DNA of 64,000 nt from Lysobacter arseniciresistens ZS79 (GCF_000768335.1 NZ_AVPT01000007.1:48162-112161); one strand, 5' to 3'; shown: positions 8,844 through 20,698, numbered from the stretch's first letter. The notes: generated by a model not told the origin, from the sequence alone. Program-made: numbers and translations.

Positions 8844-9314
8844 ATGCTCCGCGTCACCAAGCTCACCGATTACGCCACCGTCGTGCTGACCGTGCTCGCG
8901 GCCGATCCCGAGGCGGTGATGAGTGCGTCGGAGCTGGCCGAGCGCGCCGGCCTGGAGCCGCCGACGGTCAGCAAGCTGCTCAAGCCGCTGGCCCAGGCCG
9001 GCCTGGTCGAGGGCTTCCGGGGCGCCAACGGCGGCTACCGGCTGTCGCGTCCGCCCGCGTCGATCAGCCTGGTCGAGGTGGTCGAGGCGATGGAGGGCCC
9101 GCTGGCCATGACCGAATGCAGCATCCACGCAGGCAACTGCACGATCGAGGACCAGTGCGGCGTGCGCGCCAACTGGCGCCGGATCAACGACGTGGTGGTC
9201 GAGGCGCTGCGCAACGTCAGCCTCGCCCAGATGATCGACGGCGTGCCGCCCGCACCGCCGGACTCCCCCGCCCTTCCGTCCCGGCGCATCGACCTGCGCC
9301 TGGCGAACGCTTAA
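8844..9314 (+). CDS. SUF system Fe-S cluster assembly regulator (Rrf2/IscR family)
   Basis: A 156-residue Rrf2-family regulator. An N-terminal winged helix-turn-helix covers about residues 1-80 (SASELAERAGLEPPTVSKLL is the recognition part). It is followed by Cys92, Cys99 and Cys105, the three ligands expected to hold an Fe-S cluster as in IscR. It is the first gene of the suf operon and probably represses the operon when clusters are sufficient. The ATG at 8844 aligns with the conserved MLRVTKLTDYA start; the frame remains open upstream but without family similarity. sufB follows after three bases. Confidence 0.92.
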   Translation: MLRVTKLTDYATVVLTVLAADPEAVMSASELAERAGLEPPTVSKLLKPLAQAGLVEGFRGANGGYRLSRPPASISLVEVVEAMEGPLAMTECSIHAGNCTIEDQCGVRANWRRINDVVVEALRNVSLAQMIDGVPPAPPDSPALPSRRIDLRLANA

Positions 9315-9317
9315 CGA

Positions 9318-10820
<1,503 letters not shown>

Positions 10821-10835
10821 GGCCGGCCAGTCCAT

Positions 10836-10908
10836 GTAGGAGCGACGTAAGTCGCGACCTGTACATCGACACCAACGTTCGGCGGGTCGCGACTCACGTC
10901 GCTCCTAC
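10836..10908. repeat. GTAG-type REP palindrome pair inside the suf operon (copy 3)
   Basis: Starts GTAGGAGCGACGTAAGTCGC and ends with GTCGCGACTCACGTCGCTCC followed by TAC, both tips intact. It lies between sufB and sufC, so on the operon mRNA it would fold into a large hairpin that could limit read-through or protect the upstream message. Confidence 0.85.
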
Positions 10909-10953
10909 AAAGAATCCAATATTCCACCCGTCCGCGGGATGCGAGAACAAAAC

Positions 10954-11717
<764 letters not shown>

Positions 11718-11718
<1 letters not shown>

Positions 11719-13025
11719 TGAGCGCCCTGCTCGACTCGCTGGCTTCCACCCTGGACACGATCGAGGTCCGCGACGCCGCCGGGCTCGGCGACGCGCGCCG
11801 CGAGGCACTCGACGCCGCCCTGCGCGACGGCCTGCCGCACACCCGCGTGGAGGCGTGGAAGTACACCCCGCTGCGTTCGCTTGAACGCCGCAGCTTTGCC
11901 CGTCCCGAAACCGTCCCCGCGTTCGATAACGCCGCGCTGGCCGGCATCCCGGCACCGCGGATCGTGTTCGCCAACGGCCGTTTCGACGCCGCCCGTTCCG
12001 ACCTCGCCGGCCTGCCCGACGGCGTCACCCTGCGGCCGCTGTCGCAGGTGTTGCGCGAGGGCGACGAGCGCGGCGCGAACTTCCTCGCCCGCCGCTTCGA
12101 GCGCGCCGACGAGGTGTTCGCCCGGATCAACGCCGCGCTCGCCGACGAAGGCGTGGTACTGCGCGTCGAGGCCGACGTCCGCACCACCACCGCCGTCCAC
12201 CTGGTGTTCATCGGCGTGCCGGCGGACGGCGACCAGGCCTGGCACCTGCGCCACCGGCTCGAACTCAAGGGCGGCGCCGAGCTGCGCGTGGTCGAGCACC
12301 AGCTGTCGACCGGCGAACACCGCCACCTCGGCAACTCGCTGATGCACGTGCATCTGGGCCGCGGTGCGCGCCTGCTGCACGCGCGCGTGCAGGACGAGTC
12401 GGCCGGGGCCACCCTGCTCCACCGCACCGACGCCGTGCTCGCGCGCGACGCCGAGTACCGCCGGCTCGACCTCGAACTCGGCGCCGCCCTGTCGCGGCAC
12501 GAGCTCAACGTCACCCTGCAGGGCGACAACGCCCGCCTGCATGCCAACGGCGTGCTGCTGGCCGACGGCAAGCGCCACCTCGACACCCGCCTGGGCATCG
12601 ACCACGCCGCGCGCGACACCGCGTGCGAGCTCACCTGGCGCGGCATCGGCGCCGACCGCGCCAAGGCGGTGTTCCACGGCGGCATCCTGATCCGAGAGGG
12701 CGCCGACGGCACCAACGCCAACCTGTCCAACAAGAACCTGCTGCTGGGCGCGGGCGCCGAGATCGACACCCAGCCGGTGCTGGTGATCCACGCCGACGAG
12801 GTGCAGGCCGCGCACGGCGCGACGGTCGGCCAGCTCGACCCGACCGCGATGTTCTACCTGCGCTCGCGCGGCATCCCGGCCGAGCAGGCGCGCGCGCTGC
12901 TGACCGCCGCGTTCTGCCGCGAGACGCTGTCGGTGATCGAGGATGCCGCCGTGCGCGACGCGGTCGGCACCCGGCTCGACGCCTCGCTCGCTCGCTCGGT
13001 CGCGACCGGCATGGTGGACGCATGA
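11718..13025 (+). CDS. sufD: Fe-S cluster assembly protein SufD
   Basis: A 435-residue SufB paralogue. N-terminal residues 1-70 contain the TRVEAWKYTPLRSL motif typical of SufD, and the C-terminal beta-helix ends with the conserved GATVGQLDPTAMFYLRSRGI segment. It pairs with SufB to give the SufBC2D scaffold. The start ATG shares its A with the sufC stop and its own stop overlaps the sufS start, so translation is coupled along the operon. Confidence 0.95.
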
Positions 13026-14266
13026 ACCGCGAGGCCGCGATCGCCGGCGGCGCCGTCGACTGGGCCCGCGTCCGCGAGGACTTCCCGGTCCTGAAGCGGC
13101 AGGTGCACGGCAAGCCGCTGGTGTACCTGGACTCGGCCAACACCGGGCAGAAGCCGGCGCGGGTGATCGACACCGTCGACGACTTCTTCCGCAACCACAA
13201 CGCCAACGTCAGCCGCGCGGTGCACGCGCTCGGCAGCGAGGCGACCGAGGCCTACGAAGCGGCCCGCGGCAAGCTGGCGAAGTTCCTCAACGTCCGCGCC
13301 GACGAGCTGGTGCTGTGCAGCGGCACCACCTTCGCGATCAACCTGGTCGCCTACAGCTGGGCGCTGCCACGGTTGCAGCCCGGCGACGCGATCGTGGTCA
13401 CGCGGATGGAGCACCACGCCAACATCGTGCCGTGGCAACTGGTCGCGCAGCGCACTGGCGCGACGATCAAGGTGGCCGAGATCGACGAGAACGGCGACCT
13501 CGACCTCGAACAGCTCTACGCGCTGTTGACCGCCGAGGTGAAGCTGCTCGCGGTGACGCACGTCTCCAACGTGCTCGGCACGGTCAACCCGGTGCGTGAC
13601 ATCTGCCGGCAAGCGCGCAAGCGCGGCATCGTCACCGTGGTCGACGGCTCGCAGGCGGCGCCGCACCGGCCGCTGGACGTGGCCGCGATCGGCTGCGACT
13701 TCTACGCGATCACCGGCCACAAGATGGCCGGACCGACCGGCACCGGTGCGTTGTGGGCGCGGCGCGAGCACCTCGACGCGATGCCGCCGTTCCTCGGCGG
13801 CGGCGAGATGATCAAGCAGGTGCGCTTCGACGGCACCGTGTTCAACGACGCCCCGCACAAGTTCGAGGCCGGCACGCCCAACATCGCCGGCTTCATCGGC
13901 CTCGGGGCCGCGGTCGACTACCTGTCGGCGATCGGCATGGCCAACATCGAGGCGCGCGAGCAGGAGTTGCTGGCCTATGCGACGGACCGGCTCGACCGGA
14001 CCGAAGGCGTGCGCATCTTCGGCCGGGCGCGCGAAAAGGCCGCGGTGATCAGCTTCCTGATCGAAGGCGCACACGCGCACGATCTCGCCACCCTGCTCGA
14101 CCTCGAAGGCGTCGCCGTGCGCTCCGGCCACCACTGCGCGCATCCGTTGATGCAGCACTTCGGCGTGCCGGCGACCTGCCGCGCCTCGTTCGCGTTCTAC
14201 AACACCTTCGACGAGATCGACGCGTTCATCGCGGCGCTGGAGAAGGTGCGAAAGCTGCTGTTGTGA
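13022..14266 (+). CDS. sufS: Cysteine desulfurase SufS
   Basis: A 414-residue group II PLP-dependent cysteine desulfurase that delivers persulfide sulfur for Fe-S assembly. The PLP lysine is Lys234 in ITGHKMAGPTG, and the persulfide-forming Cys372 sits in the short RSGHHCAHP loop typical of the SufS class. The start overlaps sufD by four bases (ATGA). No sufE or sufU gene is visible next to it, so the sulfur acceptor must be encoded elsewhere. Confidence 0.95.
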   Translation: MNREAAIAGGAVDWARVREDFPVLKRQVHGKPLVYLDSANTGQKPARVIDTVDDFFRNHNANVSRAVHALGSEATEAYEAARGKLAKFLNVRADELVLCSGTTFAINLVAYSWALPRLQPGDAIVVTRMEHHANIVPWQLVAQRTGATIKVAEIDENGDLDLEQLYALLTAEVKLLAVTHVSNVLGTVNPVRDICRQARKRGIVTVVDGSQAAPHRPLDVAAIGCDFYAITGHKMAGPTGTGALWARREHLDAMPPFLGGGEMIKQVRFDGTVFNDAPHKFEAGTPNIAGFIGLGAAVDYLSAIGMANIEAREQELLAYATDRLDRTEGVRIFGRAREKAAVISFLIEGAHAHDLATLLDLEGVAVRSGHHCAHPLMQHFGVPATCRASFAFYNTFDEIDAFIAALEKVRKLLL

Positions 14267-14277
14267 CCCGCCCTTCC

Positions 14278-14805
14278 ATGCCCGCACCGACCTTCCGCGC
14301 CGCCACCACCGCCGACGTCCCCGACCTCGTCACCCTGGTCACCTCCGCCTACCGCGGCGAGGCCAGCCGCGCCGGCTGGACCACCGAGGCCGACCTGCTC
14401 GACGGCAACCGCATCGTGCCGGAGGTGTTGCTGGCCGACATCGCCCGGCCGCGCAGCCGAATCCTGCTGGCCGGGGACGGCAACGCGCTGCTGGGCTGCG
14501 CACACGTCGCCGAGGAAGACGGCGCCGGCTACTTCGGCATGTTCGCGGTGCGGCCCGAGCTGCAGCGCGGCGGCCTGGGCCGGGCGATCCTCGCCGAGGC
14601 CGAGCGCATCGCGCGCGAGGACTGGCGGCTGCCGCTGATGCGGATGACCGTGATCGACCTGCGCACCGAACTGATCGCCTGGTACGAGCGCCGCGGCTAC
14701 CACCGCACCGGCCAGACCCGGCCCTTCCCCGCTACCGACCCGCGCTTCGGCCTGCCGCTGCGCAACGACCTGCGCTTCGCCGTGCTGGAAAAGGAGCTGC
14801 CATGA
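14278..14805 (+). CDS. GNAT-family N-acetyltransferase
   Basis: A 175-residue acetyltransferase. The acetyl-CoA binding core is visible as MFAVRPELQRGGLGRAIL (motif A with the RGGLG loop, about residues 82-99), followed by the motif B segment LIAWYERRGYHRTG. The substrate is unknown. A GTG at 14263 overlapping the sufS stop is an alternative start and would fit the coupled layout of the operon. The stop overlaps the start of the Rieske gene, so it belongs to the SUF transcription unit; whether it helps in Fe-S metabolism is inference. Confidence 0.82.
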   Translation: MPAPTFRAATTADVPDLVTLVTSAYRGEASRAGWTTEADLLDGNRIVPEVLLADIARPRSRILLAGDGNALLGCAHVAEEDGAGYFGMFAVRPELQRGGLGRAILAEAERIAREDWRLPLMRMTVIDLRTELIAWYERRGYHRTGQTRPFPATDPRFGLPLRNDLRFAVLEKELP

Positions 14806-15122
14806 CCGACTGGGTCCGCGTCTGCACCACCGCCGAGTTGCTGCCCGGCGAGTCCACCGTCGCCTGGGACGGCGACACGGCGATCCTGGTGGTCAACTTC
14901 GAGGGCGACTACCACGCCATGGAAGACCGCTGCAGCCACGAGGACTTCGAGCTGTCGGCGGGCCGGTTCAACGGTGCCGACGCCACCATCGAGTGCGTCC
15001 TGCACGGCGCGAAGTTCGATGTCCGCGACGGCGCGGCGCTGTGCGCGCCCGCCTACGAGCCGGTGCCCAAGTTCCCGGTGAAGGTCGAGGACGGCGTGGT
15101 CTGGACCCGAGACGACCGCTAA
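14802..15122 (+). CDS. Rieske [2Fe-2S] ferredoxin-like protein
   Basis: A 106-residue soluble Rieske protein. The cluster ligands are Cys44 and His46 in CSHEDFEL and Cys65 and His68 in CVLHGAKF, the C-x-H and C-x2-H pattern of bacterial dioxygenase-type ferredoxins. It resembles the 'non-heme iron oxygenase ferredoxin subunit' often found at the end of SUF operons in Xanthomonadaceae. It overlaps the GNAT gene by four bases and closes the operon. It may be an electron carrier or an early client of the SUF machinery; no oxygenase is adjacent. Confidence 0.88.
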   Translation: MTDWVRVCTTAELLPGESTVAWDGDTAILVVNFEGDYHAMEDRCSHEDFELSAGRFNGADATIECVLHGAKFDVRDGAALCAPAYEPVPKFPVKVEDGVVWTRDDR

Positions 15123-15145
15123 AGCTCCTGCGTCTCGCTGTCAAC

Positions 15146-15164
15146 GTTATTGCGAATCATTCTT
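15146..15164 (+). promoter_or_regulatory. Candidate Fur box
   Basis: The 19 bases GTTATTGCGAATCATTCTT match the Fur consensus GATAATGATAATCATTATC at 13 positions. The box lies about 135 bases before the first TonB receptor and just after the suf operon, in an AT-rich patch unusual for this genome. Iron-dependent repression of the downstream uptake genes is the natural inference. Confidence 0.55.
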
Positions 15165-15299
15165 ACTTGCACTTAAAATGAACGGGCTCCGGACCCGTTC
15201 CGCCGCGTGCCGCCTCTCTCCCGGCACGTGGCCGCCGGCGGATGCACTCCCCCGCCACGGACCCGCCCCGCCGGTCCACCAATGACAAGGCACATGGAA

Positions 15300-17636
15300 A
15301 TGGCCCATATCAAGAGCCGCAAGCACGCCGTCGCCCGTCCGGCGACCTCGCCCTCCTCCCGTTCGGTCACCGCCGCCTCGTTGCTGGCCGGCCTCGCCCT
15401 CGGCGCCCCGCCGGCGCTGGCGATGGATGCCGGGCTGGATGCCGCGCCCGCCGGCGCGGTGCAGGCGACCACGCTGGACGGCGTCCACGTCGAAGGCCAG
15501 CGGATCAAGCGCTACACCGGCCAGTCGGCATCGCCGAAATTCCAGCAGCCGCTGGTCGACACCACCCGCACCCTGAGCGTGATCGGCAGCGACCTGTTCA
15601 ACGAGCAGGGCGCCACCACCCTCACCGAGGCGCTGCGCAACAGCCCCGGCGTGAGCACCTTCTACGTCGGCGAGAACGGCAACACCACCACCGGCGACGC
15701 CGTCTACCTGCGCGGCTTCGACACCTCCGGCAGCATCTTCGTCGACGGCGTGCGCGACCTCGGTTCGGTCTCGCGCGACGTGTTCAACATCGAACAGGTC
15801 GAGGTCGCCAAGGGCCCGGCCGGCACCGACTACGGCCGCACCGCGCCGACGGGCGCGATCAACCTGGTCACCAAGCGCCCGCACCTGCGCGACAGCACCG
15901 CGGCCTCGGCGTCGTACGGCAGCGAGGACCACAAGCGCCTGACCGCCGACTGGAACCGCGCGTTCGGTCCCGGCGCCGCGCTGCGCGTCAACCTGATGGC
16001 GCAGGACAGCGAGGTCGCCGGGCGCGACGTGGCCGAGAACAAGCGCTGGGGCGTGGCGCCTTCGCTCGCGTTCGGCCTCGACGGCGCCACCCGCGTCTAC
16101 GTCGACATGCTGCACGTGCAGCACGAGAACATCCCCGACGGCGGCGTGCCGACCATCGGCCTGCCCGGCTACACCTCGCCGGATCCGGAGCGTCCCGAGC
16201 TCGGCAGCGCGCCGCCGGTCGACCCCGGGAACTTCTACGGCACCCTCGGCGACTACGACGACGTCACCGCCGACATGGCCACCGTGCGCGTGGAGCACGA
16301 CTTCGGCGCCGACGCGCGGCTGGTCAACACCACCCGCTGGGGCCGCACGCAGCAGGACTACATGCTGACCGCCTTCATGGGTTCGGCCGGCCGCCTGCTG
16401 ACGCCGGACATCACCGACCGCTCGACCTGGACCATCACTCGCAACCTGCCGACGTTCAAGGACCAGCGCAACGAGATCCTGACCAACCAGACCCTGCTCA
16501 ACCTGGCCGTCGACGCCGGCGGCGTCCGCCACGACATCACCACCGGGCTGGAACTGATCCGCGAGGACCTGCAGACCCTCGGCGTGGCACCGGTGGCCGG
16601 CACCGGCTGGCCCGACGCCAACCTGTACAACCCCGACCCCGCCGTCACCGGCCTGCTGCGCGAGCACACCGGTGCCCGCGGCGACGGCCGCACCGACACC
16701 GCCGCGGTCTACGCGTTCGACACCATCACCCTCAACGAGCGCTGGCAGCTCAACGGCGGCCTGCGCATCGACCGCTACGACACCGAATACAGCAGCCTGG
16801 TGCCGTGCGGCGGCCGTCGCGGGCCCGACTGCGGCGGCCTGGCCGAGGGCAGCATCGTCCCCGGCGTCGACGCCGACGTGTCCGACACGCTGTTCAACTG
16901 GAAGCTCGGCGCGCTCTACAAGCCGGCCGACAACGGCAGCATCTACGCCAGCTACGCGATCTCGCAGCAGCCGCCCGGCGGCGCCAGCCTCGAGCTGAGC
17001 GACCGCGACAACAACCCCAACAACCCGGCGTTCGACCCGCAGAAGGCGCGCACCGCCGAGGTCGGCAGCAAGTGGCAGGTGGCCGGCAACGCCCTGCTGC
17101 TGACCGCCGCCGTCTACCGCACCGAGCTGACCAACGAGATCGTGCAGGACCCGATCGACCAGCGGTACTACCAGAACGGCAGCAAGCGCGTGCAGGGCAT
17201 CGAGCTGGGCGCGGCCGGCCGCATCACCGACGCCTGGCTGGTCTCGGCCGGCTTCACCACGATGGACACCGAGGTGACCGAAGGCCCGACGGTTTCGGTC
17301 GACGGCTCCACCGACCTGGCCTACACCCCCGAGCACGCCTTCACCGCGTGGACCACCTACCGCTTCGACAACGGCCTGACCCTCGGCGGCGGCGCGCGCT
17401 ACTCGGGCGAGCTCAAGCGTGGCAACGACGGCGCGGTCGGCACCCCGGCCTACACCGAGGATTACTGGGTGGTGGACGCGGTCGCCAGCTACGCGTTCAA
17501 CGAGAACCTCGACCTGCGCCTGAACCTCTACAACCTGTTCGACGAGGACTACGTCGCGGCGATCAACAAGAGCGGCTACCGCTACACGCCGGGCGCCCCG
17601 CGCACGGCGATGCTGACCGCGAACTTCCACTTCTGA
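15300..17636 (+). CDS. fiu: TonB-dependent catecholate siderophore receptor (Fiu-like)
   Basis: A 778-residue outer-membrane receptor. The signal peptide ends near residue 41 (APPALA). The plug domain carries the typical VDTTRTLSVIGSDLF and LRGFDTSGSIFVDGVRD segments. The barrel ends in TANFHF with the terminal Phe needed for assembly. The start is placed at MAHIKSRKHA, a conserved opening of Fiu-type receptors, with AAGG eight to nine bases upstream; ATGs at 15282 and 15294 are alternatives. With the Fur-box candidate upstream and piuC downstream, it likely imports ferric catecholates. The symbol rests on family resemblance. Confidence 0.9.
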   Translation: MAHIKSRKHAVARPATSPSSRSVTAASLLAGLALGAPPALAMDAGLDAAPAGAVQATTLDGVHVEGQRIKRYTGQSASPKFQQPLVDTTRTLSVIGSDLFNEQGATTLTEALRNSPGVSTFYVGENGNTTTGDAVYLRGFDTSGSIFVDGVRDLGSVSRDVFNIEQVEVAKGPAGTDYGRTAPTGAINLVTKRPHLRDSTAASASYGSEDHKRLTADWNRAFGPGAALRVNLMAQDSEVAGRDVAENKRWGVAPSLAFGLDGATRVYVDMLHVQHENIPDGGVPTIGLPGYTSPDPERPELGSAPPVDPGNFYGTLGDYDDVTADMATVRVEHDFGADARLVNTTRWGRTQQDYMLTAFMGSAGRLLTPDITDRSTWTITRNLPTFKDQRNEILTNQTLLNLAVDAGGVRHDITTGLELIREDLQTLGVAPVAGTGWPDANLYNPDPAVTGLLREHTGARGDGRTDTAAVYAFDTITLNERWQLNGGLRIDRYDTEYSSLVPCGGRRGPDCGGLAEGSIVPGVDADVSDTLFNWKLGALYKPADNGSIYASYAISQQPPGGASLELSDRDNNPNNPAFDPQKARTAEVGSKWQVAGNALLLTAAVYRTELTNEIVQDPIDQRYYQNGSKRVQGIELGAAGRITDAWLVSAGFTTMDTEVTEGPTVSVDGSTDLAYTPEHAFTAWTTYRFDNGLTLGGGARYSGELKRGNDGAVGTPAYTEDYWVVDAVASYAFNENLDLRLNLYNLFDEDYVAAINKSGYRYTPGAPRTAMLTANFHF

Positions 17637-17673
17637 CCGCACGCGGCCACCACGCCACGCGCAACGCACGTGC

Positions 17674-17705
17674 ACGGACGCCTTCCCGCGCGGGGAGGCG
17701 TCCGT
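17674..17705. terminator. Strong intercistronic hairpin without U-tract
   Basis: ACGGACGCCT (17674-17683) pairs with AGGCGTCCGT (17696-17705), and the intervening CCCGCGCGGG can pair further. It lies 38 bases after the receptor stop and 19 before piuC. There is no T run, so it may be an attenuator or an mRNA processing or stability element rather than a full terminator. Confidence 0.55.
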
Positions 17706-17723
17706 CGCCACAGGGGACCGACC

Positions 17724-18416
17724 ATGCTGCTCCACATCCCGGGCATCCTCGACGACGCGCAGCTGGCGCGGTTCCGGCAATCGCTCGACGCCGCGGCGTG
17801 GACCGACGGCCGGCAGACCGTGGGCCCGCAGGGCGCGCAGGTGAAACGCAACCTGCAACTGCCGGAGGACTCCCCGCTGCGCCAGCAACTGGGCCGCGAG
17901 GTGCTGGCGGCGCTGGCCGCCAACCCGCTGTACTTCGCCGCGGCGCTGCCGGCGCGGACCCTGCCGCCGCGCTTCAACCGTTACGAGGGCGGCGGCCGGT
18001 ACGGCTTCCACGTCGACGGCGCGGTCATGGCGATGGCGGTGCCTGACGGCCTGCCGCCGGTCAACCTGCGCTCCGACGTGTCCTGCACGTTGTTCCTGTG
18101 CGATCCCGACGAGTACGACGGCGGCGAGCTGGTCATCCACGACACCTACGGCGAGCACGAGGTGAAGCTGCCCGCGGGCGACCTCGTGGTCTATCCGTCC
18201 AGCAGCCTGCACCGCGTCGCCCCGGTGACGCGCGGCGCGCGCGTGGCGGCGTTCTTCTGGGTGCAGAGCCTGGTCCGCGACGACGGCGAGCGCCGGATGC
18301 TGTTCGAACTCGACCAGGCGATCCAGGCGCTCACCGCCAGCGGCGCCGACGGCGAAGCCGTGCTGCGCCTGACCGGCGTGTACCACAACCTGCTGCGGCG
18401 CTGGGCCGAAACCTGA
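17724..18416 (+). CDS. piuC: PKHD-type Fe(II)/2-oxoglutarate hydroxylase PiuC
   Basis: A 230-residue dioxygenase with the iron triad His96, Asp98 (FHVDGAVM) and His163 (SSLHRVAP), and Arg173 for 2-oxoglutarate. PiuC/YbiX proteins are linked genetically to Fiu-type receptors and iron limitation in E. coli and Pseudomonas; the hydroxylated substrate is unknown. A GGGGA sequence precedes the ATG at a good distance. It lies between two TonB receptors, so it is part of the iron-uptake block. Confidence 0.92.
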   Translation: MLLHIPGILDDAQLARFRQSLDAAAWTDGRQTVGPQGAQVKRNLQLPEDSPLRQQLGREVLAALAANPLYFAAALPARTLPPRFNRYEGGGRYGFHVDGAVMAMAVPDGLPPVNLRSDVSCTLFLCDPDEYDGGELVIHDTYGEHEVKLPAGDLVVYPSSSLHRVAPVTRGARVAAFFWVQSLVRDDGERRMLFELDQAIQALTASGADGEAVLRLTGVYHNLLRRWAET

Positions 18417-18490
18417 GCGCCGCCCTCCACCACTCCCGCCGCCGGTGATCCGCCGGCGCGTTCCCGCACACCCCTCCCCCCGAACCAAGC

Positions 18491-20695
18491 ATGCGCACCA
18501 TCGACAACGGCCGCGGTACCCCCATCCGACAGATCACCACCGGGTCCAACTCCGCCCGCTCCAACCCCGGCCTGTCCCCGCCCCGTCGCGCGGTGCTCGC
18601 TGTCGCACTGTCGATCGCCCTGCCCGCCGCCCACGCCGCGACCCCCGCAGCCCCGACCGACCTCGATGCCGTCGTGGTGACCGCTGCCGGCTTCGAGCAG
18701 GTTGTCCGCGAGGCGCCGGCCAGCATCACCGTGATCACCCGCGAGGAGCTGGAAACCCGCCCGGTGCACGGGCTGGCGGACGCCCTCGCCGACATCGAGG
18801 GCGTGGACGTCGGCGTCGGCGTCGACAAGACCGGCGCGCCGCAGGTGAGCCTGCGCGGCATGCCGTCGGAGTACACGCTGGTATTGATCGACGGCCGCCG
18901 CCAGAACACCTCGGGCAACGTCGCACCGAACAACTTCGGCAACACCGCCAACAACTTCATCCCGCCGATGTCGGCGATCGAGCGCATCGAGGTGATCCGC
19001 GGGCCGATGTCGACGCTGTACGGCTCGGACGCGATGGGCGGCGTGATCAACATCATCACCCGCAAGGTCGGCACGCGTTGGGGCGGCGCGGTCGGCGTCG
19101 AGACCACCGTGCAGGAGCACGACGAGTTCGGCGACCTGTACGGCGCCACGTTCTACCTCGACGGCCCGCTGGTGGCCGACCGCCTCGGCCTGGCCGTGCG
19201 CGGCGCGTGGTTCAAGCGTGGCGACGCGCGCATCGCCTACGACGAGGTGGACGGCGGCACCGCCGCGCCCCGCATGGGCGCCAACCCGGCCGCCTACGAC
19301 GGCCACAAGCTCGGCACGCGCCTGTCGCTGGCGCTCGGCGACGACCACGACCTGTGGCTGGACGTCGCCGCCAACCGCCAGGACTACGACAACAGCGACG
19401 GCCGCATGGGCACGCTCGGCAGCGGCGGCTACGCGCCGGAACTGCGCTTCAACCGCGACCAGGCCACGCTCGCCTGGGACGCGCGCCTGGGCTACTCGCT
19501 GCTGCAGTCCAGCCTGCAGCGCACCGCCACCGAGACCGTCGGCCGCCTGCTGCCGGCCGGCACCGTCAACGCCGGCAGCCCGCGCCGGCTCGAGAACGAA
19601 AATCGCGTGCTCGACACCAAACTGGTCACCGACATCGGCGCCCACAAGCTCAGCGTCGGCGGCCAGTACCTCGACGCGGAGCTGGTCGACGGCGCCACGC
19701 CGGCACCGTTCCGCTTCGAGCAATGGGCGCTGTTCGCCGAGAACGAGTGGCGCATCAACGACGCCCTCAACCTCACCGTCGGCGCGCGCCACGACGACCA
19801 CAGCCGGTTCGGCAGCCACCTCAGCCCACGCGCCTACCTGGTCTGGAACGCCAGCCCCAACTGGGTGGTCAAGGGCGGCTACAGCCAGGGCTACCGCTCG
19901 CCCAACGTCGAGGAGCTGACCCCCGGCATCCGCGGTTTCGGCGGCCAGGGCACGATCCCGCTGATCGGCACCCCGGGCCTGCAGCCGGAGACCAGCGCGA
20001 CCACCGAGCTGGGCGTCTACTACGCCGCCGACAACGGTTTCAGTGCCAACCTCACCGTCTTCAACAACGACTTCGACGACAAGATCGCCAGCGGCACGCC
20101 GGTGGCCAACTGCGCCTACGCGCTGACGCGGGACGAGTACGAGGCCGCCGATTTCAGCGGGGTCGACTGCTTCGACGCCGGCTGGTTCCCGCGCGCACCG
20201 ACCTTCGGCCAGAGCGTCAATGTCGACCGGGCGGTCACCCGCGGCGCCGAGTTCGCGCTGCAGGTGCCGCTGGCCGATGCCTGGGACCTGGCGGTCAACT
20301 ACACCCTCACCGACAGCGAGATCAAGAGCGGCGACGACGCCGGCGAGCCCCTGGCCAACACCCCGCGCCACCTGCTCAACGCCAGCCTCGACTGGCGGGC
20401 GAGCGACGCACTCGCGCTCTACCTGCGCGGCGAGTACCGCAGCGCGCGCTACCGTGGCCCCGGCGCCGCGCAGGACCAGCTGGGCGACTACAAGCCGTAC
20501 TCGCAGTACCACCTCGGCGCGCGCTACCGCTTCAACGACGCCGTCAGCCTCAACGCCGCGGTCCACAACCTGTTCGACAAGGACTTCGTCGACTACCTGC
20601 CGTACGACAACAGCGGCACCCTCGCCTATGCCAACAGCCGCAGCACCAGCGAAGCCGGCCGCCGGCTGTGGCTGTCGCTCGACGTGGAGTTCTGA
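18491..20695 (+). CDS. TonB-dependent receptor, ferric enterobactin/FepA-like
   Basis: A 734-residue outer-membrane receptor. A signal peptide of about 49 residues (AVALSIALPAAHA) precedes a TonB-box-like region DLDAVVVTAAG. The plug shows GLADALADIEGVDVGVG and RIEVIRGPMSTLYGSDAMGG, and the barrel ends in LWLSLDVEF with terminal Phe. It resembles the FepA/BfnH group of enterobactin-type receptors. No Fur box of its own was seen, so it may be read from the promoter before the first receptor. A flavoprotein reductase gene starts three bases after it. Confidence 0.88.
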   Translation: MRTIDNGRGTPIRQITTGSNSARSNPGLSPPRRAVLAVALSIALPAAHAATPAAPTDLDAVVVTAAGFEQVVREAPASITVITREELETRPVHGLADALADIEGVDVGVGVDKTGAPQVSLRGMPSEYTLVLIDGRRQNTSGNVAPNNFGNTANNFIPPMSAIERIEVIRGPMSTLYGSDAMGGVINIITRKVGTRWGGAVGVETTVQEHDEFGDLYGATFYLDGPLVADRLGLAVRGAWFKRGDARIAYDEVDGGTAAPRMGANPAAYDGHKLGTRLSLALGDDHDLWLDVAANRQDYDNSDGRMGTLGSGGYAPELRFNRDQATLAWDARLGYSLLQSSLQRTATETVGRLLPAGTVNAGSPRRLENENRVLDTKLVTDIGAHKLSVGGQYLDAELVDGATPAPFRFEQWALFAENEWRINDALNLTVGARHDDHSRFGSHLSPRAYLVWNASPNWVVKGGYSQGYRSPNVEELTPGIRGFGGQGTIPLIGTPGLQPETSATTELGVYYAADNGFSANLTVFNNDFDDKIASGTPVANCAYALTRDEYEAADFSGVDCFDAGWFPRAPTFGQSVNVDRAVTRGAEFALQVPLADAWDLAVNYTLTDSEIKSGDDAGEPLANTPRHLLNASLDWRASDALALYLRGEYRSARYRGPGAAQDQLGDYKPYSQYHLGARYRFNDAVSLNAAVHNLFDKDFVDYLPYDNSGTLAYANSRSTSEAGRRLWLSLDVEF

Positions 20696-20698
20696 CCG

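Noticed and set aside
15147..18488. Leftward 1113-codon frame opposite the siderophore receptor and piuC
   Set aside because: Antisense shadow of two recognisable genes, with repetitive Arg/Val/Gly/Ala content.
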